Assembly (NCBI RefSeq): GCF_000801105.2
Contig: NC_079515.1
Location: forward strand, 496,001-560,000
Direction of reading: 5' to 3'
Length of the DNA stretch: 64,000 nt
Source of the DNA: Raphanus sativus
Taxonomy: Eukaryota; Streptophyta; Magnoliopsida; Brassicales; Brassicaceae
Shown here: positions 35,601 to 48,762 of the stretch, one piece after another
How the letters are laid out: every line of letters starts with the position of its first letter
Numbering within the stretch: position 1 is the first letter of the stretch
Program-made: the position numbers and the translations under genes
The notes under the pieces: generated by a model
The model's input: only the letters and a program-made list of their open reading frames with translations
Told to the model about the DNA's origin: nothing
Databases searched by the model: none

Positions 35601-35807
35601 TCCAGAAGAATCTGAGCCCGTAGCTTCCACGCACTTCCATCGGCGTCCCAAGACGAAGCTCCGGCGACGAAATGTCAGCGACCTAGAAGCGAAATCAGGA
35701 GAAGAAACTCGGACAAGACTCCAACTCCTAAGCGTAGACGAAGTGACGCGACGCTGGCTCTTGATTTGACACAGCAGAGGGAAAGAGCTCTCAGCAACTG
35801 ATGCCAT
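32614..35807 (-). CDS. SS2: Starch synthase II, plastid
   Basis: Soluble starch synthase that elongates amylopectin chains (about 12 to 28 glucoses) from ADP-glucose in the plastid stroma. Eight exons: 35505-35807, 34580-35219, 34426-34490, 34263-34340, 34048-34158, 33909-33953, 33645-33818, 32614-33570; 2373 nt, 790 residues, close to Arabidopsis SS2 (At3g01180). The first about 55 residues are a Ser/Arg-rich transit peptide. A long low-complexity Ser/Thr/Pro/Lys linker (about 100-290) follows, characteristic of SSII. The GT5 catalytic domain begins with [16 protein letters not shown] (the KTGG ADP-glucose site is formed across the exon 2/3 junction). The GT1-type C-terminal domain has [19 protein letters not shown] and the [11 protein letters not shown] motif. 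It appears intact. Confidence 0.97.
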
Positions 35808-36478
35808 TCACTCGTTCGACTAATTTCTCTTTTTTTTTTGAAAGATGATTGAGAAGATCACACACAGACTCCGACAGGTTTTGACAGAGAGAAAGACGAG
35901 AGCTTTGTGAGTGAAATTACGAGAGGCGGAATCAAACAAAAAAACACAGAGTCGTGTAATGGAAAATTCTTTGCGGGCCACGAAGAGATAACCATAAACT
36001 CTCAAATTATACCGTCGCGTGATTCACGAGCCCAAATTTATATTTTTTATTTTATTTTATTTAGTTCTCTTGCAAAAGCATTGGATTAGGCAGATGATCT
36101 ACGCCACATACTTCTTATTCCTCGTGATTCCCCTTGTGCCCGAAGCGATCTGAGCCGTCCAACTTTACTGATACCAAGATTCGATCGATTTTCATTCTAT
36201 TTTTCAAATAAATAAATACCATATAAAAGTCATCTAACAAATAGTTTTCTTTCTGGTTGACAGACGTCGACGAATGCGATATATGATTCATTTTCTTTTT
36301 TTAAGAACAATCTATTAAATATTATTTAATCATTTCTTATACTTTGAAGGAAAATCATGGCTTGTCTTATTTCCACGAAAACACAAATCACACTTAAATC
36401 AACGTTTTAAGAAAAGATGCAAACCATAAAAGAGTTATACACGCCGAGAGATGTTTTCGTTTTTGGTAAAAATCTCTC
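35808..36478. other. SS2 promoter and peroxidase 3' flank
   Basis: 5'UTR and promoter of SS2 plus the 3'UTR of the peroxidase gene. Small frames here have no homology. Confidence 0.55.
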
Positions 36479-37735
<1,257 letters not shown>

Positions 37736-39488
37736 TTTTTAGATTGACTCTTAGCTTTTGCTTTTTGCTCGATTGATGATGGATTGTTGATGAAGGTTGA
37801 AGTTATTTATACTCGATTATGTAAGCAGTCTAAACTGAAACTTGAATACTATAAGAGTTTGTGGTTAGAACATTGATATTAATTAACATCAAAATGTAGT
37901 TGACTATCACCGGTCTGCGGTGGAATGCTTGTTGTATATTTGTTGTTCTATGATCAATCATTGTTTGTAGAAATAAAAGGCAAATTGACAACTTTTAGTT
38001 GTGTGTAATACTAGTATTTGTTATGCATGCTTGCATATATATATATTGCTTATGTTTATGTTACGTATGCTTGATGTATACTGCGCCACCAGAAACAAAT
38101 GGCTGCCTAATTATTTTCAAAAAATCCCAATAAACACAAATTGGGTTTCTATATTTTAAATTTCGTGTGTAAGCCATTGTTCGACTGTAGTTAAAATAAT
38201 GTCTAATATACATAATGAAAATATATAGTAATCAATAATAATTTGCTGATACCTAACTGAAAACTTCCAACTTACAAGAGAAAAATATGAAAATATATCT
38301 GTAAACATAAATAGACAAAGCAATAAGAACCATATAGGACATGGACTATTATGCCTTTCTATTAAAAGCATGCTAAATATATTTGTTTGCTATGCGCATG
38401 CTAAAATATAGTTGTAGCTTTTCTAAAATTTTAAATAAAAACAGATAAGATGTGCTTGAAAATAGTTTTAAGAAGTACGACTCATGTGTATTCGATTTTC
38501 TGAAAAATATAAGTTTAGAATTAAAGTATTGTTAAACCAAGAATTGAAAAAAAAACTTATGAAATCAATAGTTTCCCTTCAGTTGCACCAGTTACAGGCT
38601 GTTAAAATGTTTATCATAGTACTGTAAATCAACACAAGTTGATTGTTACAGAAGAACAATGTCAGCTTTTTATTAAGTCTAACTCATTAGCTAACTAAAT
38701 AGTAATATGTTAACTAGCGACGAGGAGACGCACGATGTAAACATATACTGTATAATCAATCTATTTAGCTGGGGACGGTAATGACACTTGAAAGTATTTA
38801 ACTAAATTTTAATCTTACTAAGAATATACTTATAATCTTTGTTAATGAACTTCTATATTCTTGGACGTTATCGCAAACAATTAATTATACACGTATGATA
38901 TTTGTCAATGAAATGTTTAATTCCTAGACGTTATGTCGCCAGCAATTGTTTGATCCCACATGCATATATTATCCATGCATTATAGGTCCCCGTAATGTTA
39001 TTTGCATGTTCCTCCAATCATTTGACCGCTACGTTTTAACCTTCGTTAGGTGGAATCATGTATTAATATCCTATTAATCATGTGGATGAAAATATACTAT
39101 TAACTAGCAATCATAAATAAATTTCATAATCAAATAGAAATAGTTTACCAGATCAACGTACAGAGCTCTAGAAAAATTTCTGAATAAATCCAAAAACTTG
39201 TGTCAACTTTGCTATAACATATCCAACTTGTATGTAACCTTTCAACTAATTGCTGATGATACTTATTCTTGTTTACATAAATAGTGGCATATTCTGCTAC
39301 AAATGGTAAATCACATGCCAAAATTTCTTGAATATAAACCTAACCCCATAATTATTACTTTCCCGCATCTTAACTAGTTGATTGTTTCCATGAAAACGTA
39401 CAAGAAAATACAAAATTTTGAGTAAACAAAATACAGCCGCCTAGGTTTGATTAGTTAAAATAGTACCGAAAACTGTGTTCTTGTGAGC
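37736..39488. other. Peroxidase promoter and RP2 3' flank
   Basis: About 1.75 kb of AT-rich DNA upstream of the peroxidase. Contains a TATA-like TTATTTATACTC region at about 37804-37814 on the opposite strand. No gene or clear element seen. Confidence 0.5.
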
Positions 39489-40855
39489 TTAAAAGCGTTT
39501 TGAGATACATGGTACAGAAGTACTACTGTCGCTACCGTCATGATAAAGCCGCAGAATCACAGCTGCGGTTTCTTCTATTGCTTTATTCGTCACATCTGCA
39601 ACCGCCACAAGAATAATTATGACAAGATAGCAAAAACAGAATGGTGTTTAAGTGTGTGTTGTGTTATTACCAATTACGGCCCATCCAGGGTTTTTGGCAT
39701 AGATCTTTGACGCGAAATCAAGTTCTTTCCGAACAAGATCGAAGCCCGAGTATCTGTTCTCTCCTACCTTATCCACACCTAACGTTTTAGCCCTAGTTCT
39801 CCTGATGGCTTGCAGCACAACAAGTTGAATCTTCAAACCAAAAACTCTCCTCGGTTCAACCTCAAAAAGCGTCTTGGGCGGTTCCACACCCATCACAAAC
39901 GGTACATTTGCGACTTTGTATCCTTTCTGAGCAATATAAGTGGACAGAGGCGTCTTTCCCGTCCGTGAAACACCGACAAGAATGATATCAGCCTTGCCTA
40001 AGTTCTCTGGCAAAGTCCCGTCGTCTTGCTTAATGGTAAACTCAATGGCTTCGATTCTTTTGAAGTATGCGTCGTTGAGAGTCTTGAGCCTACCGGCAGC
40101 TCCACGGGTAAGACCTGACGGAGACACACCCAAGTGAGAGGCAATGCCTTGGATGATTGGTCCTAAGATATCAACTGAAAGCACTCCCAACTGATCACAA
40201 GCTTCTTTAGCGGATTTGGACATAGAAGGATTGGCTAAAGTGTAGAAACACATTGCCTTTTGCTTCGCCGCCTGCTTGATAATCTCTAACAGCTTCTCTT
40301 CATCCTCCACCTGACCAATCCCAACAAAAAAGAAAACATACAATTCATATTTAAGGATCATGTCTTTTTGCTCATATGATCAATAATTAAAACTCTCAGC
40401 CAATAAAAAAAATCAATAATTAAAATTCTCAGCGAATTAAAAAAGAAGCTGTTAATAGTGATACATACCCAAGAGAAGAGGTGTGTGTTAACGGGAAAGC
40501 CACGATTGACCAAAGGATCTTCGAATTGGCCCAAAGCGGCGTTAACGGAGTGCTCAGCCGTCCACCCTGTCCCGTCTGAAAGCATATATATCGACTTTCC
40601 CGCCACGTCATCACTATCGATCGCAGACGTCTTTCGATCAGCCTCCTCGTTCGTCGTTACTTGACGGGAAGGTGCGTCGTTGTTATTATCAGTACGATGA
40701 GTCGGACGGTCGATCTTAACAGCACCGGATCGTAAAGCTCGGCCCATGGACCATCGATTCAGTTTGGAACTAACCTTCTTCTTCGGTGTCCGAGGGCTCG
40801 AAGGAGAAGGAGGAGGTTCGGAATCAGGCTCGGGATGGCCTTGTTGATTCATCAT
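39489..40855 (-). CDS. RP2: PPDK regulatory protein 2 (DUF299 kinase/pyrophosphorylase)
   Basis: Member of the PPDK regulatory protein family, which phosphorylates pyruvate,orthophosphate dikinase on Thr using ADP and can reverse this with phosphate. Three exons: 40469-40855, 39671-40310, 39489-39595; 1134 nt, 377 residues. The N-terminus ([20 protein letters not shown]) is Pro/Ser-rich and lacks an obvious plastid transit peptide, fitting the cytosolic RP2 isoform (At3g01200) rather than plastid RP1. Motifs: [20 protein letters not shown] at the domain start, the P-loop [11 protein letters not shown], and [17 protein letters not shown]. In Arabidopsis RP2 is reported to keep the kinase but not the reverse activity; that cannot be read off here. 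Confidence 0.95.
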
Positions 40856-41717
40856 CGACGGGTTACGTTTCTATCTTTCTTTACCGCTAAAATTGATTTT
40901 TTTAACACACCATTTTGAAAATGAGAAAATTTTGGATTGTGTGCTCTTTCATCTCCGTCTCTTTCGTTGCTTTGCTTTGCTTTTCTCAATCATGTGGACT
41001 CTCCTCATCTATCTATGTATGCCGTTCAAATCGAAACTCGGGACACCCCACTCCCTTCTCAAAGCTTCTTACTCTGTTTCTGGTCTTGTCATCTATGGGC
41101 TTGTGGCAGCTACTAGTTGCTCTCGCCACTTTGCTAATAGGCCGTTATGGTTCAGATTTGATTTGGGACGGTCTGTATAGCATCTTTGGGCTTCGTTTGA
41201 TATGACGGGTTCAGCCATTATTTATGGCCCATAAAGATAGATAGCTCGGAATAAGTGACACCAAAAAATAAAAGATAGCTGGAAATTAAGAAATCATGAT
41301 GAATATGTCATGCTATTCCATGTGTGTCATCTCTATGAGAAATTACACTTAATTGTTAAAATAATTTTCTTTTTTTTATTGCTAAGAAGATTAAAGAGTT
41401 TGTACATACATGAAGTATTATGTATAGAATAATAATAAAAATATAATCCTACTCAATTATAAAAAAAAAAAATGATGGGTCCTAGAAACCTCCCTAACTT
41501 GATCCGTTTCTCCTCTGTCTATTTGTCTTCTTATATGAGAGGTTGATGAGATCCACAAGAAACTCCCAGATTCATTTGTTCTTCATTTCCAAAATATAAG
41601 CATTTGAACACTCCTAGCTGATAACTTCCCAATCCAAATATATCAGTCACTGCAGGTTGAGTTAATTTGCATGTGTTTGATCCAACCACAGACGCAGCCG
41701 CAGGATTTAGATTGGAG
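40856..41717. promoter_or_regulatory. Divergent region between RP2 and ATHB20
   Basis: 862 bp with both promoters and the HB20 5' leader. A 95-codon open frame at about 40921-41205 begins with a hydrophobic stretch but has no homology that I recognise. In Arabidopsis I recall an RNA-binding protein gene (At3g01210) between these two; no trace of it is seen here. Confidence 0.5.
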
Positions 41718-43737
41718 ATGGCATTTCCTCAACATGGTTTTATGTTCCAACAACTTCGTGAAGACATTACCCCTGATCAGCTCCCTTCTTGTCTTCCTCC
41801 TCATCCCTTCAATGGTACTAGTTTCTCTCTACATAGATAGACAACTAAAATTTATAAGTAACTTTTATTGTCTTGTTGGTGTAAATAGGAGGAGGAAACT
41901 ACATGATGAACAGATCTATGTCATTAACGAACGTGCGAGACGATCCTCATCAATCTGTTGATGAGGAGAATTTATCAGACGATGGGTCACATATGATGCT
42001 TGGAGAGAAGAAGAAGAGGCTGCAATTAGAGCAAGTTAAGGTATTAGAAAAGAGCTTCGAGCTTGGTAACAAGCTTGATCCAGAGAGGAAGATACAACTA
42101 GCTAAAGCATTGGGGATGCAACCGAGGCAAATAGCGATCTGGTTTCAAAACAGGAGAGCTAGGTGGAAGACTAGACAGCTCGAAAGAGACTATGATGCAC
42201 TCAAGAAACAGTTTGATTCTCTTAAGTCTGACAATGATTCTCTTCTTGCCCACAACAAGAAACTCCTTGCTGAGGTATATATAACATATATGCATTTATC
42301 TAATTATATGTACAAAGTGTTTTTTTTTAACTTTTAGCTTGACATTGGTTGGGTTGTTTGGTTTTACCAGATTAATAAAGTAAAAATGAATCTGATATCT
42401 CATAAGTTTAAGAGTAAACATGTTTTAAGTATTTCTCTTCCTTTTTGAAATATTTTGGAGAAAACATGTTTTAAGTTTAATTAATACAAATTTTGACCAC
42501 TTTTTTTTTACTTGGATTGCTTCATGAATTTGTCCAGTTTAAATGTGCATGGCTAATTATATATGAAATGCAATAGATTATTGTTAGGCTCATGATCCAA
42601 CACTATAAGATGTTTGTCAAAAGGCAGTAAGTGTTTTGTTTGTTAAACAAATGGTTCTAGGTGATCAATGTATTAATTAATACCTTCTCATCTGACTTTC
42701 AAGTACTGGCATGTGAGGCAACCGCTAACCAGATAAGAGAACAATATTATATACTCTTTCCACTTCAAATTAATCTATGTTTCGAATTTTTCACATTTAT
42801 TAATAAAATACATTAAATTTTAAGTATATAGTTTTTTGTGATTAATATTTTTTCGTAACTTTTAACTAATCAAAATTTATTAAATATAATTAATTTTCTT
42901 GAAATTTAAAGTTTATCATTATTATCTATTAAAAATTACATTGAAAAAAGTAAAAATACATCTTTTTAGAACATTTTTTTCTAAAAAGATTAATTTGAAA
43001 AGAGAGGGAATACATACTAGTTGACTTAACTATCTTTTTGGGGCTTTCGAATGATTTTTACTAAATCTCGTTAAAAACAGAATCTATTTAAGTATTACAA
43101 AGGTAATGGTTACAAGTCTTTTTTTACAGAAAAAAATAACTCAAGTAAACATCTAAATTCTGTAGCCTTACATAAATTAAAAATCATTATGAAAGAAGGT
43201 TTTATATCTTACTTTATAAGTATATATTTCAGTCATTTTCTAAATAACTTTGCTGATATATCAAACAATATATTGAAATAGGTCTTAGCTAAATGTCACT
43301 TAGTAATGAAATCGTAACTAATGAATACAACATTTTGGATCTACATGTGCCTCAATGAACTAATTTTGTCTAAATTCTAAAACTCAACATTTGATTTGAT
43401 GCTTAAGGTAATGTCTTTAAAGAACAAAGATTGTAACGAAGCAAGCATAATAAAGAGGGAAACAGAAGCTTCATGGAGCAACAATGGAAGCACAGAAAAT
43501 AGCTCAGACATAAATCTGGAGATTCCTAGAGAGACCACTACAACACATGTGAACACGATCAAAAACCTTTTCCCTTCATCGATTCCGTCTTCTACACATA
43601 ATCATGACCATCATCAACAGAATAATGAAATGGTTCAAGAAGAGAGCTTCTGTAACATGTTTAATGGCATTGATGAAACGACGTCGGCCGCTTACTGGGG
43701 ATGGTCTGACCCAAATCACAACCACCAATTCAACTGA
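41718..43737 (+). CDS. ATHB20: HD-Zip class I transcription factor, ATHB20-like
   Basis: Nuclear homeodomain-leucine zipper protein. Three exons: 41718-41814, 41889-42274, 43408-43737; 813 nt, 270 residues. The homeodomain (about residues 67-125) reads [19 protein letters not shown] through [16 protein letters not shown], followed at once by the zipper [20 protein letters not shown]. The Asn/Ser-rich C-terminus ends [13 protein letters not shown]. The start used is [13 protein letters not shown]; upstream codons in frame (LHVFDPTTDAAAGFRLE) look like a protein-coding extension, but the codon where an initiator would be expected is TTG (41667-41669). An ATG in another frame at 41671 overlaps the start and could act as an upstream ORF. 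Gene order fits At3g01220. Confidence 0.93.
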
Positions 43738-43782
43738 TTCATGATCCTATATATAGCTCGAGGGCACCACCACCATGTCATT

Positions 43783-43819
<37 letters not shown>

Positions 43820-45467
43820 GGAGAAGAAACAATCATCACTTATTTGAATATGACTATTTGGAAGTATTGTTAATCTTTTAATTTAAGTTGGCTTTTACTT
43901 TGTTTGTTTTGGGTTTGTAGAGCGTTGGTGTATAGTGGGAAATTTGTTGTTGTTATGATTTAATAAATGAAGTTAATTTTTTTTTAGCAACTTATATATG
44001 GATCATGAGTTTACAACTTGATGAAGTTAATCATAAAACCATCTCACACATTTTTGCTAGTTACGGAAAACTGGACGAAGTGATCAGAAGCATTGCCATT
44101 AATTAACAAAAGGTTAATACGAATACATTCGAATATGGCTCTTATGATAAGAGTCTTATCCCAACCTGACAAAGATTTATAAACTACGTTTCATTCATTT
44201 ATACAAAGAAACTCTTTGAAGTAGTCTATGACAACTGGTTGTGTGTGTGGATCAAGTTCCAAGTTAGACATCAAAACCACTTGAATCCAACAAAAAAAAT
44301 CTACCTCTAACCAGTTGGGTGGGACTAAAACCATGAAGTCTTCAAGAAAATTATAATAAATATAACTGCAAATTTTATATTATGCATGTGAGAAAGATTC
44401 AAATGCATGTGACCTCGAGTGGGATTCCAGCTCTGCCAGTTACGTAACATGATCCATGACTTATATTATATGTAAAGCTAATTTTATTTGTTTATTATCT
44501 TTGTAATTTTCTTCCTTTTTGCAACTTGTAATCTAAAACAACGAACTTTCGCTGAATTACAATTTTGCCTGAATATTACAAAACTACTGAAAACACTCAT
44601 GCATGTATCTAGATCGTTATTAATCCCATGGGTCACATACTTAATAGTTTTTTTTTAAAAAGGGGCATCACATACTTAATAGTTGCATGTAATATATACA
44701 TGATGAACCAATGAATCACGTTCGCGCTCCTCACTTAAAATGACCCTCTGATCTTCTCCAGATACCATTTACTTTTTGCTGGTTCAAAATAGTTGAGCCA
44801 AATCTATCTGATGGTGGTATCCGACAGATCTTACATTACTTTCTTCAAATATTTACATTATTCATACAACAACAAAAAATATATAATAAGTAGGACTGAA
44901 GATATATAGGAAGGAAGGCTACTGAAGCACACGTTCCAAAAACACAAAGAAGAACACATCAAACAGAATAAAACAAGAACTGAAAGATCTGTTCACTCAT
45001 CTTTTGGGTGCTTTCTCTTATGAGACGAATCTTGATTTTTTTTTTAATTCGACATATCGCTGTCTCCTTTCTTGTTTCACGGAATGGACATAAAAGCCAC
45101 TGTTACGAAAAAGTATCATTTTACAAAATAACTTTTGAAAAGTATATATATGCTATATCAAAATTTCAGTTTAACCATTACAATGTATTAATAACTAATT
45201 AATAAAATATTAGCACAAAGATAGATTAGATATTATAAGTAATAATATTACAATGTAAATATTAATAACTAATTATTAGCAAAATTAGCACAAAGATAGA
45301 TAATATAAGTAATACATTAAATTGTATTACAATTGATTTATTATTCAGTGGATGCAATTAATTAAATACATACTATGTGAAAGATATTTGCTCATCTCAT
45401 TTGTAAAGACAATTTGAAACCTCCTAAAACGCATCAAAACATCCATCAAACCCTAGTTAATATTGTT
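43738..45467. other. ATHB20 3' flank and spacer
   Basis: Starts with the ATHB20 3'UTR, which includes an ATC/CAT trinucleotide tract at about 43781-43818. The remainder is AT-rich; a roughly 70-bp near-duplicate occurs at about 45195-45320. No gene seen. Confidence 0.5.
43781..43818 (+). repeat. (ATC)n trinucleotide tract
   Basis: About 12 ATC/CAT units in the 3'UTR of the HD-Zip gene. Confidence 0.9.
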
Positions 45468-45848
45468 TCAGTTTCTCCCTCCGTTTAATCCCAAATCCTT
45501 CAAAATGTTTTGAACTACGGATCCGTATCTCTTTCCCTTTGGTGCCTGCTTAACCTTCCTATTAAATTTCTTGAGCTTTTTCCCGTAAGGTTCTAGACTC
45601 GTACCATTTTTGTAAGCTTCTCCGATGTCATTCAACATCTTCTCAGATTTGGTTAACATATTCACCTCGCTTTCCAAGCTCTTGATGTTCTTTTCCTTTT
45701 CCTTCAAGTCATCTTCGATTAAGTCCTTTGCTTCATGCAGGTCTTTTTCAATTACTTTTTCTTCGCCTTCTTTAGAAGATTGAGCCTCAGAGACATGTAC
45801 AAAGGCAATAAGGACCACAACCAAAAGTACAAAGGAGATCTTTTCCAT
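45468..45848 (-). CDS. Small secreted Lys/Glu-rich protein, GLNGGR family, copy 1
   Basis: Single exon, 126 residues, function unknown. Signal peptide about 1-22 (MEKISFVLLVVVLIAFVHVS, then EAQ). The mature part has no cysteine, is very rich in Lys and Glu, and is predicted by eye to be helical or coiled-coil: IEKDLHEAKDLIEDDLKEKE, then LTKSEKMLNDIG, then PYGKKLKKFNRKVKQ. It ends VVQNILKDLGLNGGRN. The gene at 48289-48762 is a clear paralogue with the same block order and C-terminus; 49237-49725 is a more distant relative. Position matches the unknown Arabidopsis genes At3g01240/At3g01250. Whether it is a structural apoplastic protein or a peptide precursor is open. Confidence 0.85.
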   Translation of the reverse strand: MEKISFVLLVVVLIAFVHVSEAQSSKEGEEKVIEKDLHEAKDLIEDDLKEKEKNIKSLESEVNMLTKSEKMLNDIGEAYKNGTSLEPYGKKLKKFNRKVKQAPKGKRYGSVVQNILKDLGLNGGRN

Positions 45849-48288
45849 GTTACGGATTAATTTTCCCTGAAGTAAATTTGATTTAATTAGATCAAACTAT
45901 ATTTTAGTGTGTTCATTTCTTAAAGAATCTATAGCCTTTACCTGTGCGTAAAAATAGTAACCTTGTTTTGATGGTGAGCGCGAATGGTATTGACTTCGTT
46001 TATTAGTTTTCTTTGGCCACCCATAAAAGTCGCAATTTTTTTTTGTAGTCATCTTATTCAAATCCTTCCAATTTCGAAGTTCTAACCTTATATTATGGAA
46101 ATTCCGTAATAAGATTCCTATATAATTTTTGGGGCAACTCTTAGACAATTTCAAGTTTTTGTGAAGAAAAAGAATGACCAAAATGTTTCATTTAATAGTT
46201 AAAAGATTTTTATACTCTAGATATATAAAAGCAAATAAATAAAAACTAAAACTAAAAATAATATTTATAAAAAAAAAATTTATAGTTTCAAATTGTATGT
46301 TTTCAAATTCGAATTTTTCTATAAATTTTATTTTTGAATTATTTGTTTCAAATTTTCTTTTTTAAAATTCAAAAATGTGTGTTTGGAACTATTTTTAAAA
46401 TTTTATTTTTATTTTCAACTTTTAATATTTATTTTTTATTTTATGAAATTTTAAATTTCAATTCCAAAACTCTGTCCATTAACTTTAAATTCTAAGATCT
46501 ATATTAGTTAATCATAGGTATAATTGTATATTTACCTTTTTAATAGAATATTTGGTCATTTTGGTTTTTAGAGACTACATTTGTGATAACAACAAAAATT
46601 TAGGATTATCCTACGATATTTCTCTGTTTTTTTCGTGTAAAATTTAGCGATGAGCCAACATATAACTCACCACAATCACTCACATAAATAAATACTTGTT
46701 CAAAAAATATGTATAGATAATAGATCAGAACCATTTTATAGATCTCGACCTAGACTGCTCAAATAAGAAAACTATACTAAATTTTATAATGGTTAAATGT
46801 AAATTAAGATACTATGTACTCACTTTAGAGCATCATTAACGGAGGAGCTAAAAAAATGAGTGTTCAAAATTTAATTTTTTTTTGTGCGATTAAAAAAAAA
46901 ATTTAAAAAAACCAATCGCGGATCGCCACATGTCAATGAAACCTGCAAAAAGACCAAGCAGAGACAGAGCTATTCTTCTTCTTCTTCTTTTCTTTCCTTC
47001 TTTTTTTAATCAAAAAATTGATAAGCACCAAGAGGGTTAATGGTACTCTTATGTACAAAGTTTTATGCTAGGAAAATTATTTAAGAAAATATTTAGTTTC
47101 AGCTTATGGGTAGCACTTGGGAAGCGAAACAATATAAATCAACACTCAATACAAAAAAGAAGTAATCAAATTTAAGGTTTACGAGAACCATTATATATTA
47201 GTCTTATGCAATTGCATCAAAAGTATGCTATAAGCACTTTGTTATAAAAATTCAGTGTTCCGAACTAAAATATTAGTCAACATGTTTATAGTAAGTTATT
47301 CTCACATATACTAAGAAAATTATTAGAAATTTTATTGTATTTATTATGCATTGCACAATTTTATATCTCTAGTTAATATGCTAAAATAATAGAGAAGAAA
47401 AATTAGAACTTTGTTTTAAAAAGCTGTGCGAAGAACGGAAAAAGATATTTTATGAAAGAAAAATAATAAAACATTAGGGAAAGTCATTTCTATTAGCGGA
47501 TCTTTGTCTAAAATACGATGGTCAAATTAATACATGAAATGAAATTAGAAAAGAAAAAGTGCAATTTAAACTTATTATGAGATGTAAGAAGTTTTGTATA
47601 AATGTACTAATTTATATTCAGCTATTTTCCATAATTTTAAACCAATAGTATTTGAACCACTGTAATTATTTGTTTGAAATTTACATTTTATCATTATTAG
47701 CTAATATAGGTTACACATTAAATGTAAAACGTGAATCTTTTTAAAAAAATATATAGATTTTACAATTATTATCTTTTATGTAGAAAATCTCCTAAGACTC
47801 GAAAAAAATAGAAATAATGTTGAAGATCACATGATTATGTTAGTGGATATATCAACCCCTAAATAATTTTTATCTGTAAGTATACATACATCTATTAAGC
47901 CTCATTCCATCAATTTGTCATCTATATCTATTTGAGAAAACGTTTCACCGTTTTGTAAACTAATTTGGTCATCTATAGTATTTTATAAACAGATATCTCA
48001 AACGTTGTATGCAAAAAAAAAAGACACAGTTGATTGAGTTTTGATCTAATAGAAAGCTGTCATAAAAAAAAATAAAAAAATTTCGCATAAAAACATATTA
48101 TGATATCATAAGTAGTTATAATATTTCATTTAGTTGTATTATTAATTACAAAATGACAGCAACGCAACTTATATACTATGTGGGGAATTATTTGCTCCTC
48201 TCACTTGTAAAGCTAAACTCCATGAACAAGTTCAATACTCCTTAAAACTCACTCAAAACACTAATCAGACCCTGATTATTATGTTTTG
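45849..48288. other. AT-rich spacer between secreted-protein genes
   Basis: About 2.4 kb. A sequence TAGAGCATCATTAACGGAGG near 46825-46845 resembles the terminus of common Brassicaceae MITEs, but I found no partner end. No coding region supported; the 94-aa frame at 45897-46181 has no homology. Confidence 0.45.
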
Positions 48289-48762
48289 TCAATCCCTCCC
48301 TCCGTTTAGCCCAAAATCCTGCAAGATCGTTTGGATTACGGATGTAGGTTTCTTGTCTTTTGCAGGTGATGCAGGTTTCTTGTTTTTTGCAGGTGGTGCA
48401 GGTTTCTTGTTTTTTGCAGGTGGTGCAGGTTTCTTGTTTTTTGCAGGTGGTGCTTTCGTGACATTTTTTGCTGCCCTGCTGAATGTTCTGAGTTTCTTTC
48501 CATAAGGAGCTACCTCCATATCCGTTTTGTGATCTTTTCCAAGTTGATTTAACATCTCTTCAGATTTGCTCAAGGTTTTCATCTCAGTTGTCAAACCTTG
48601 AATGCTCGTTTTTGTTGCCTTTATGTCTTCCTCGATCTGGGCCTCGGCTTTGTGCAAGTCTTTTTCAATTGCTTCATCGAATTTTCCCATGCGGTGAGCT
48701 TCATAAGCGTGGAGAGAGGCAACAAGGGCCATGACGAAAAGCAATAAGGAGATCTTTGCCAT
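48289..48762 (-). CDS. Small secreted Lys-rich protein, GLNGGR family, copy 2
   Basis: Single exon, 157 residues, function unknown. Signal peptide about 1-22 (MAKISLLLFVMALVASLHAY). Core blocks parallel copy 1: IEKDLHKAEAQIEEDIKATK, LSKSEEMLNQLG, PYGKKLRTFSRAAKN. An insertion absent from copy 1 follows: nine-residue repeats of the type KNKKPAPPA (three good copies and a diverged fourth, about residues 102-138), encoded by a 27-bp DNA repeat. The end, VIQTILQDFGLNGGRD, matches the C-terminus of copy 1. No cysteine. The repeat makes a Pro/Lys-rich segment resembling cell-wall proteins, so wall binding is possible but only inferred. Confidence 0.85.
   Translation of the reverse strand: MAKISLLLFVMALVASLHAYEAHRMGKFDEAIEKDLHKAEAQIEEDIKATKTSIQGLTTEMKTLSKSEEMLNQLGKDHKTDMEVAPYGKKLRTFSRAAKNVTKAPPAKNKKPAPPAKNKKPAPPAKNKKPASPAKDKKPTSVIQTILQDFGLNGGRD
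48350..48455. repeat. 27-bp coding tandem repeat in copy 2
   Basis: Near-identical 27-bp units encoding KNKKPAPPA on the minus strand, three full copies plus flanking partial copies. The frame is kept. Confidence 0.9.

Noticed and set aside
40915..41205. 96-codon frame with a hydrophobic start between RP2 and ATHB20
   Set aside because: No homology that I can name, in a divergent promoter region; a second overlapping frame of similar length is equally open, so chance is the simpler explanation.
46818..46860. MITE-like terminus TAGAGCATCATTAACGG
   Set aside because: No matching inverted end found within the next 2 kb, so no element can be drawn.
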